NCBI GenBank assembly: GCA_023052935.1
Contig: CM041292.1
Span: 93,913,169-93,977,168 of the forward strand
Length of the DNA stretch: 64,000 nt
From: Piezodorus guildinii
Lineage: Eukaryota > Arthropoda > Insecta > Hemiptera > Pentatomidae
Direction of reading: 5' to 3'
A program made the position numbers and the translations under genes. The notes beneath the pieces were generated by a model. The model saw nothing but the letters and a program-made list of their open reading frames with translations, made no database searches and was not told where the DNA came from. This document shows positions 57,253 through 64,000 of the stretch, one piece after another. The first letter of the stretch is position 1; each line of letters begins with the position of its first letter.

Positions 57253-60200
57253 TGACTCCCGGGCGGAAACGAAAAGTCCTATGAAACTGAAATTTCATAT
57301 TTAAGACAACTATATGCCCGAGACGTTACAAAACCTTTTTCATCAAAATGAGCTTACCAGAGGGGCCACTTTATACTATGCATTTTGCACCTTTTTACGA
57401 TTTTCTCAAAAACAGTTCCGACGATTTTGATTAATTAAACTAGCTATATCGATGTAAAATTTAATGGGCTTTAATATCATTTAGGTTTCATCCGGATTAA
57501 AATGGTCTAACAAGGCTTAAATGCCGATATTTAAATTTTCTTTCTCTAAAGTACCTTTATTTTGTTGATTCTAAAAAAAATAACTATATTATCTTGTTAC
57601 CACTGATGAAAAACAGGTAAATATGTAAAAATTTGAAAAACAACTAAAGGAGAAAATTGAAAAAAGACATTTTTAATGCATTTTTTTTTATTTTTGAACA
57701 GAAGAACAGTAATATACATGTTTGATATACCGTTTGAAAGCTAAAGATTTTAGAAAAAATATTATCTCATACACAAGCTATTAAAAGTTAATAGAGAGTG
57801 ATAAAAAGCCGATGAAACTAACTGATTATTTTAGATAATAATATAAAAGATTTGTTAATATAACACATTTTTCTATATAAATTCCATTTCATTAACTCTT
57901 TTTAATGGTTTTACTCATTTTGATCTCTTACTGTACTTGAAAATTCTTTAATCGAATTTTAAAAACGGAGGTAAGTGAAAGTCGTGTGTTGCCCGCACCA
58001 GATTTTTTTACCTATCATTACGACTTATTTTGTTTAAATTACATAAAGAATTATTTATTATATTTTATTTTTTATTAGGCATAAATTCTTTTGTGTATAT
58101 GATTAGAAGAACTTTACAGCGCTGCTGATTTGTACTAAATTCATTATAAAGCCTTAATAACAAATTTAATTGTTATCCATCATTAAATTTCATTTCAAAT
58201 ACATTTTACGTGAGTATTTATTAACAGACGCTGATCAGCGACTATTTTATATTGCATTGTAGTACTTAATTTTTATAATTGTTTATATTGAATATTATTT
58301 TAAATTATAAATCATTTCTACATTAATTTGCAATCATAATTTCTGCATTATTTGTAATTCATTACGTTCTGATTTGTTCTATTAATTTCTTATTTGATTC
58401 TTCTGTATCTGTTTTAGAGTCAATCAACATTTTCTTGGCAAACCCTGACAACTTGCTAAGCACAGAACGGATACAACGGACATTATTACAGTGCGTAATT
58501 GGTATTGTATAGGAACAGGTCCTCAGCGTTTTATCCAAATATAACGCTGAAATTTAACAGTAATATTTATGTACTTCCACTGAAATTTCATATTAAGGAC
58601 AACTATACACCCGAGATGTTACAGCAGCTAACCATGAGAGCCTCTTTACACCATGCTTTTAGCACCTTCAACGGCTCCAACGATTTTGATTAAACTCTCT
58701 ATATTGGTGTAAAATTTATTGGGCTTTAATATGATGTAGGTATCATTATAATTGAAATAGTCTGACAGGGCTTAAATCCCGATATCTTAAATTTTCTTTC
58801 TCTAAAGTAATTTTAATTTTGTAGATTTTATAAAAATAACTATTACAACTATTACATCATACAAAACGGATAAATACATAATTTGAACGAATACGATATC
58901 CAAAAAAAGGAAAAAATATTTGTTTATGCAATTTTTATGTTTTTGAATATAAGAATAGTATTATAGATTTATAATATACCGTTAGAAAGCTAAAGATTTT
59001 AGAAAACATAGTATCTAATACACGTAATTGTAAAAGTTGATGGATGGTGATAAAAAGCTGACAAAACTAACTGATTGTTGTAGATAAAAATATAATAGAA
59101 TCATTAATAAAACACATGTTTGTATCGAAACTTTATGTAATTAATTCTTTGATTAACCCAGAAATATTCAATATAACACGACTGGTATACTCCATTGTGC
59201 GATTTGAACAGCCTAGGCCGACATCTACAATAGTACAGTGTACTAAATGTCAAAATTTGGGACACACTAAATCCTACTGTTACCACCAGGCCCGGTGCGT
59301 CAAATGTGCCGGCCCTCATGCTACAGAGACCTGCCCGAAATCTCGTGATGAACCAGCAAAATGTGCTCTCTGTGGTGAAGCACATCCAGCGAGCTACAGA
59401 GGCTGTTCGGTCTACAAAAATCTGCTCAGACAGAGATCACAAAACCTTCTACCCAAAAGTCTGGAACAGAAAAGTAATACACCTGCACCACCTCCTGTAC
59501 TGGATAACCTGGTAAATTTTCCAGAAATTCAGAAACCTGCTGTTAACATGACTCCACAGCCAACTACTCCAAAACCTGGAAATCAAGATCGACGGAACAT
59601 TAAGAAGCCTTCCTCCGTTATCAACTCGCAGCCTCAACAACCTAGACGGCAGGCGCCTCCGAACTCCCAACCCATGACCCAGATTTCCCATCCCCAGCTT
59701 GAAGCTCCACACCAGCCAACCCCTCTTCATCAGATACCTGTTAGGGTTAAATTACCTCCAGAAAAACCTCACCCGATCCCACCCCGTTCTACTGTACAGC
59801 CAAATCAACCCAATCCTCAACCCCAAACATCCCAAAATGCATATCATGGTACCCCTCGACGGGTGCAGACTCCAGCCAATGTACCAGCTCAACTAAATTA
59901 TCCTTCCCAATCCTATAATATACCCCCACCCGACTTTTACTCCATTCTTAATTCCTTCCTATTAGATCTCAAAGAAACCATCCAGCCACTTATCTCCCTC
60001 CTCACTCGTATTCTTTCCGAAATCCCATTTAATTTCCCACGATGAGTGTAAAGCCCCTAGCTATCCTCTTGTGGAACGCTAATGGCCTACTCAACCACCG
60101 AGACGAACTCGACATACTCCTACATGACAATCACATACATATTGCATTAATAACTGAAACTCATTTCACTCAACGATCAAAATTTTACATACGAGACTAC

Positions 60201-63200
60201 ATCACTTATAGAACAGACCACCCAGACAACACTGCCCATGCTGGATCATGCGTTCTTATCCATAAATCCCTTCCACATTCCCTTATTCCTACTACTCCAT
60301 CTGACGCCATACAATCCTCTTCTGTAATAATTTCAACTCGTCCTTTCCATTTCACAGTCTCAGCTGTATACTGTCCTCCTGGTAACACCGTTTCCTATAG
60401 CCTTCTTAATTCCTTATTCCGATCTCTTGGGCCGCGCTTCATTGCTGGAGGTGATTACAACGCTAAACACCAACGATGGGGTTGTCGAGCATCCAACTCC
60501 CGTGGTAGTATCCTTTCTAACGTCACAAACTCCAATTGTTATTCTATCCTTGCTCCTACGAATCCCACATATTGGCCTACATCTCTAAAAAAAAAACCTG
60601 ATATCCTGGATATATTTGTTACCTCTCAAATCCCTACTTCCCAAGCCGAAATCAAATCCCTGAATGACCTTTCATCTGACCACAGTCCTGTTCTGCTTTC
60701 TTTGCATTCAAACTTTGTTCCTAAACCCTCTCCTCCTACATTAATTACAGGACGTGTAAACTGGGACCAATTTCGATATGACATAGAAAATAAACTAGAC
60801 TTAAAACTTCCACTAAAGACCAAACAAGATATTGACCTAGCCATAGAAAAACTTACTGACTCAATAAGTAGCACCATAATAGACAACACAACTAACACCA
60901 AACCTAATAAACCTCAGAAAAGTAACCTACCACAGCACATTCAGATCTTATTGAGAGAAAAGCGCACAGCAAGATCGAAGTGGCACAGGGCCAGATACCC
61001 AACAGACAAAACTTATTACACCCAACTGACTAACAAACTAAAATCAGAACTCAAAAAATACAAAATACAAAATTTACAAAACTTGACGGAAAATCTTACG
61101 ATTGCTGACAAATCACTATGGACGACTACTAAAAAAATCCTGAAGTTTAAAAATTTCAACCATCCACTCCTTAATGAAACCCGAACCTGGACACGATCCG
61201 ACGAAGAAAAATCCCAGATATTTGCTCAGCACCTCTCTAAAATATACAATCCTCATCCTGAAATACTCAATTCAAACCATGTTGAATGTATTGAAACAGA
61301 ACTCGATATTCCTCTCCAAATGACCCTACCACCTAAAGCATTTCATCCTTCAGAAATAGCCAATATCATTCACAGATTACCTTCCCGCAAAGCTCCTGGA
61401 CATGACCTAGTTACTTCCCGTATAATGAAACAGCTTCCTCGAAAATCCATCTGTTTTCTTACCTACATATATAATGCTATCCTCCGGACCACATATTTTC
61501 CTGATTCCTGGAAACTATCCATTGTTAAGATGATTCCCAAACCCCAAAAGCCGCCCGAACATCCATCCTCTTACCGTCCAATTTCTCTATTACCTATTAT
61601 GGGTAAAATCTTTGAAAAACTCCTTCTGAAACGAATATATCCCATCCTTGATTCTAATCATATCATCCCTGATCATCAGTTCGGATTCCGAACATCCCAT
61701 TCCACTATCCAGCAATGTCATCGTGTGGTGGACGTTGTCTCTTCTGCTTTGGAGCGCGGGTTGTACTGCACGGGAGCCTTTCTCGATGTAGAACAGGCCT
61801 TTGATAGAGTCTGGCATCCAGGACTGTTGTACAAACTCCGTAAATTCCTTCCTCCCACATATTTCCTGATTCTTCAATCCTACCTCTCTGATAGATCCTT
61901 CAAAATTAATCACAATAGTTCCTATTCATCCCTTTATACACAGACTGCTGGTGTTCCTCAAGGCAGTATTCTAGGACCCATTCTATACACAGTATATACA
62001 GCTGATATCCCAACCCATCCTAACACTTTCCTTTCTACCTATGCTGATGACACCTGCGTGTTATCAGTTCATAAAGATCCATTTGTTGCTTCAAATACCC
62101 TTCAAGCCCACATCAAAGACCTAGAAGTATGGTGTCAGAACTGGAGAATAAAAATAAATTCCAACAAGTCCCATCAAATAACCTTTACCCTTCGCCGTAA
62201 ACCTTTGACTTCCTGCCCTAAAGTATCCTTTAATAACACTCAACTAGTTCCTGTTGAACAGATCCGATACCTAGGACTTCTTCTTGACAAACGCCTAACT
62301 TGGAATCCACATACACGACTAAAACGACAAGAAACTGCTCGCCGCTTTAGGCTACTTCAACACTTACTAGACAAACGATCAAACCTTCCTCTTAACTACA
62401 AAAGGCTCATCTACATGACTATTATAAGACCAATCTGGACTTACGGAGTAGAGCTTTGGGGCTCTACTAAACCATCAAATTCTTCCCGCATCCAATCCTT
62501 ACAATCCAAAATCCTTCGTAAAATCCTCAACGCTCCTTACTTTGTCACGAATAAACTTATCCATAAAGACCTTAATGTTCCCTATGTTACTGATTTGGCC
62601 CAGACCAGGTATCAATCCTTTCATGACAAACTCCATTCTCACTCTAACCCACTAGTTTCAATCCTGTCTTCCTCTTGAATTCCGGATAATCCTCCGAGGC
62701 GCCTGAAAAGGAAATGGCCCCGGGACCTTCTAGTTTAAAATATTTTTAGAGTGCTGCCACTGGGTAGTGTCTCTACATGTTTTTCATGACAGTTTTGTAT
62801 ATTACCATCACATTTACTAGATGTATTTTTATTTAATACAGTTGTAAATATCAATAAATATGTTTAAAAAAAAAAAAAAATTCTTTGATATTTTTTCATC
62901 TCTAAGTTTATTTAAAAATTCTTAAATTAATTTTAACGGACGAAAGTGAAAGACGTTTTGTTACGCGCACCAGATTTTTTATTTACAACATACTTCTGTT
63001 TTCCGATTACTTTTACAACCAAGTGATTAAATTTGTATTTCTAGTTTAGCATTCCTAAAATTGTAAGCCATTTATCGCTCATAACATATTTCATTAGTAA
63101 TGGGATTTAATATCACGAAACTCTCTGTAGATCAAGTTTAAGAATTTTGAAATTTGCAAAACAATAAGCGAGATACCATAAATGGAAAGATCAAAAACAG

Positions 63201-63518
63201 TTGTGTCATTATTTTCTCATTTTTATTTTTTTCAAGGGCCCAGTTTACAGTTAATGGACTTTTCATTTATTTATTTTTTCCAAAATATCTTATTCGTTTC
63301 GGATTATTAAACATTTATATTTATTCTCCGTATTTCAGATATAAATGATGATCTTCCCAGAGAAGGAAAGGTACAGTCCTTTTTTACTTTATTATAACAT
63401 AATTTTGTGAATTTAGTGCTTCTTTATTTTAAGCAATAACAAAAATATTAAGTAAAAGTGATATTGAATTTATTATTCACAGTGCTTCCTGGCTTGTCTT
63501 TTACAAACTGAAGGAATA
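55696..63518 (+). CDS. Candidate odorant-binding-like secreted protein, N-terminal half, five exons
   Basis: Exon 1 (55696-55758, donor GTTTGT) encodes 'MFSTMAIAYLFFTVLIIAVD' plus M, a signal peptide. Exon 2 (58420-58494, phase 0, acceptor ..TTTTAGAG, donor GTAATT) has 'LLSTERIQRTLLQC'. Exon 3 (63045-63096, acceptor TTTCTAG, donor GTAATG) has 'IPKIVSHLSLITYF' and leaves one base. Exon 4 (63339-63370, acceptor TATTTCAG, donor GTACAG) completes that codon and reads 'INDDLPREGK'. Exon 5 (63483-63518, donor GTAAGT) reads 'CFLACLLQTEGI'. The join is open throughout and gives C1-X28-C2-X3-C3, the spacing of classical odorant-binding proteins, which carry small hydrophobic ligands in sensillum lymph. 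C4-C6 must lie beyond the window. Exons 4 and 5 are the strongest; exon 3 is the least certain. Intron 2 contains a repeat D copy and a Jockey LINE. Confidence 0.55.
55946..56704 (+). mobile_element. Repeat D, copy 7
   Basis: Begins TTTTTACTTTCACTTATAAT and 'GGGAAAGTATTGCGATCGTG', with an A run and a (GT)n tract at about 56079-56093 in the usual place. Its right end is lost and it abuts another TTTTTACTTTCACTTAT start at 56705. Lies in intron 1 of the candidate gene. Confidence 0.7.
56752..56855 (+). mobile_element. 104-bp Jockey-like LINE 3' end insertion
   Basis: Perfect 12-bp target duplication AACTTTCGTAAA at 56740-56751 and 56856-56867. The insert matches the last ~95 bases of copy A's 3' UTR ('TTTATATTGTAAATATT', 'ATGAATGAGATCCTGTAGCA', 'TTATTATTGTCTATTATGAC') and ends in a short A run. 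An extreme 5' truncation. Confidence 0.85.
57064..58008 (+). mobile_element. Repeat D, copy 8 (complete, long GT repeat)
   Basis: Left arm ACTTTCACTTAC (57071-57082), right arm GGTAAGTGAAAGT (57970-57982), then CGTGTGTTGCCCGCACCAGA. At the GGTCTGTGTG site a (TG)n of about 42 bases has grown (57210-57251). Intron 1 of the candidate gene. Confidence 0.8.
59154..60045 (+). pseudogene. Jockey-like ORF1, zinc-knuckle protein, N-terminally truncated
   Basis: Open from the insertion junction to TGA at 60043-60045. Three successive zinc knuckles: 'CTKCQNLGHTKSYC', 'CVKCAGPHATETC' and 'CALCGEAHPASYRGC', then a Pro/Gln-rich tail of about 170 residues. This is the layout of Jockey-clade ORF1 nucleic-acid-binding proteins. 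The first ATG at 59116 lies in flanking repeat DNA, so the real start was lost by 5' truncation. Confidence 0.85.
60042..62678 (+). CDS. Jockey-like ORF2, endonuclease and reverse transcriptase (878 aa)
   Basis: The start ATG overlaps the ORF1 stop as ATGA (60042-60045), as expected for coupled translation. APE-type endonuclease: N12 in 'LLWNANGL', E39 in 'TETHF', D138 and N140 in 'GGDYNAKHQRWGC', 'DILDIF' near 187-192 and S212-D213-H214. Reverse transcriptase: 'SYRPISLLPIMGKIFEK', 'GAFLDVEQAFDRVWH' (motif A, 578-592), 'AGVPQGSILGP' (motif B) and catalytic 'YADD' at 667-670. No RNase H. No internal stop. The frame ends in TGA at 62676-62678, but codons beyond it (to TAA at 62736-62738) still read 'NPPRRLKRKWPRDLLV*', the conserved C-terminus of copies A and B, so this stop is premature by 19 codons. 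Enzymatic function could survive. Confidence 0.92.
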   Translation: MSVKPLAILLWNANGLLNHRDELDILLHDNHIHIALITETHFTQRSKFYIRDYITYRTDHPDNTAHAGSCVLIHKSLPHSLIPTTPSDAIQSSSVIISTRPFHFTVSAVYCPPGNTVSYSLLNSLFRSLGPRFIAGGDYNAKHQRWGCRASNSRGSILSNVTNSNCYSILAPTNPTYWPTSLKKKPDILDIFVTSQIPTSQAEIKSLNDLSSDHSPVLLSLHSNFVPKPSPPTLITGRVNWDQFRYDIENKLDLKLPLKTKQDIDLAIEKLTDSISSTIIDNTTNTKPNKPQKSNLPQHIQILLREKRTARSKWHRARYPTDKTYYTQLTNKLKSELKKYKIQNLQNLTENLTIADKSLWTTTKKILKFKNFNHPLLNETRTWTRSDEEKSQIFAQHLSKIYNPHPEILNSNHVECIETELDIPLQMTLPPKAFHPSEIANIIHRLPSRKAPGHDLVTSRIMKQLPRKSICFLTYIYNAILRTTYFPDSWKLSIVKMIPKPQKPPEHPSSYRPISLLPIMGKIFEKLLLKRIYPILDSNHIIPDHQFGFRTSHSTIQQCHRVVDVVSSALERGLYCTGAFLDVEQAFDRVWHPGLLYKLRKFLPPTYFLILQSYLSDRSFKINHNSSYSSLYTQTAGVPQGSILGPILYTVYTADIPTHPNTFLSTYADDTCVLSVHKDPFVASNTLQAHIKDLEVWCQNWRIKINSNKSHQITFTLRRKPLTSCPKVSFNNTQLVPVEQIRYLGLLLDKRLTWNPHTRLKRQETARRFRLLQHLLDKRSNLPLNYKRLIYMTIIRPIWTYGVELWGSTKPSNSSRIQSLQSKILRKILNAPYFVTNKLIHKDLNVPYVTDLAQTRYQSFHDKLHSHSNPLVSILSSS

Positions 63519-63772
63519 GTAAGTACTTGATATTAAAAGCAATTATAATAAATAATTTTTGAGAATATAGCAATATTTTCTTCTTTAGTAACACCACAAA
63601 TTGATTTTTGGAAATAATGACTTTTAATTAGTTAAATAAATAGTAAATGGCCATTTGCATACATGAGAAATTGTATTTTATCTTATTATTAGTTACATTA
63701 TACGTATATTTTTATCAATTTAAAATCACAGGCTTTTTATTGGTTTATTATTTTCAATTAAGACGAAATATA

Positions 63773-64000
63773 TGAGTAGTAGCAGAAACGGTGGGGAACT
63801 TCGTGATATTGATATATCAGGGCATACTTTTGAACAAGTAGAGAAATTTAAGTATTTAGGTTCAATGATAACGAGAAAAAATTAAATCCAGGAGGAAATA
63901 AAGCCTCGGTCAAAGGCGGGAAATGCGAGTTATTATTCAGTTCCTAAATTACTTAGCTCGCGGCTTCTCTCTAAAAACTTAAAGGTTAGAATTTATAAAA
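63773..64000 (+). pseudogene. RTE-like LINE fragment, runs off the window
   Basis: The plus strand reads 'FEQVEKFKYLGSMITRKN', a stop, 'IQEEIKPRSKAGNASYYSV' and 'PKLLSSRLLSKNLKVRIYK'. This is the thumb region after the catalytic palm ('F....FKYLGS.IT....I..EI..R...GN..Y..L..LL.S.LLS...K...YK'). It belongs to the kind of element seen at 8300-8829. One stop in the visible part. Confidence 0.7.

Larger units (their letters stand above)
59154..62880 (+). mobile_element. Jockey-like LINE copy C, recent, ORF1-truncated
   Basis: Target duplication AATTCTTTGAT at 59143-59153, with TTCTTTGAT at 62881-62889 after the A-tail (62866-62880). Contains the C-terminal part of ORF1, an uninterrupted ORF2 and a 3' UTR of about 130 bases of a different type from copies A, B and E. 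Two adjacent coding frames with no lesions before the last codons suggest a young insertion. Confidence 0.88.
58535..62985 (+). mobile_element. Repeat D, copy 9, split by a Jockey LINE
   Basis: 58535-59153 carries the interior ('CTGAAATTTCATATTAAGGA', 'GACAGGGCTTAAATCCCGAT'). The right end, with CGAAAGTGAAAGACG and GCGCACCAGATTTTTT, is at 62881-62979. The two parts join in register across the LINE at 59154-62880. Intron 2 of the candidate gene. Confidence 0.75.

Noticed and set aside
63586..63700. Next exon of the odorant-binding-like gene after TTCTTTAG at about 63585
   Set aside because: In the required phase 0 the first codon would be TAA. A second acceptor near 63731 gives only a few codons. 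The next exon is probably outside the window.
1..64000. CRISPR arrays, bacterial operons, riboswitches, rRNA genes
   Set aside because: None seen. Short tandem arrays are microsatellites or minisatellites, and the spliced, LINE-rich context is eukaryotic.

Overview
This is animal nuclear DNA, most likely from an insect. It is AT-rich, spliced and crowded with fragments of non-LTR retrotransposons (LINEs), SINEs, hAT transposons and microsatellites. There are no bacterial-style operons. The insect assignment rests on the LINE families (Jockey-like, I-like with RNase H, RTE-like) and on a candidate odorant-binding-protein gene. The species cannot be told from the sequence.

The only host gene I can support is at the right end. 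A TATA box (55633-55640) is followed by a signal-peptide exon and then four short exons (58420-58494, 63045-63096, 63339-63370, 63483-63518). These join in phase into the N-terminal half of a secreted odorant-binding-like protein with a C-X28-C-X3-C pattern. The rest of the gene lies beyond the window. Its second intron holds a MITE-like repeat that was itself hit by a Jockey-type LINE with a complete endonuclease/reverse transcriptase frame (ORF2, 60042-62678).

The rest is mobile-element archaeology. Left third (0-20 kb): a SINE split by an RTE-like LINE with a 13-bp target duplication, a small hAT element (1339-1974), a CpG-rich island (6.8-7.1 kb), two LINE remnants, and a nearly complete I-like LINE on the minus strand (9279-14956). 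That LINE has a perfect 14-bp target duplication and three inactivating lesions. Middle (20-37 kb): a long inverted repeat, a second hAT element of the same family carrying a SINE, and an internally deleted Ty3/gypsy-type LTR element (25450-28498, ATTAG target duplication). The LTR element has a different hAT in its 5' LTR and a Jockey LINE in its gag leader. A full tRNA-derived SINE (32521-32815) ends in a tail taken from a LINE C-terminus. Right third (37-64 kb): at least nine copies of an ~840-bp repeat with 13-bp terminal inverted repeats that seeds (GT)n microsatellites, a second long inverted repeat (48.4-49.6 kb), three more Jockey-type copies and several RTE-like remnants.

The elements interact mainly by nesting, and exact target duplications give a relative order of events. 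Between them are AT-rich stretches where I see no gene. A few non-repetitive islands of higher complexity could be regulatory.
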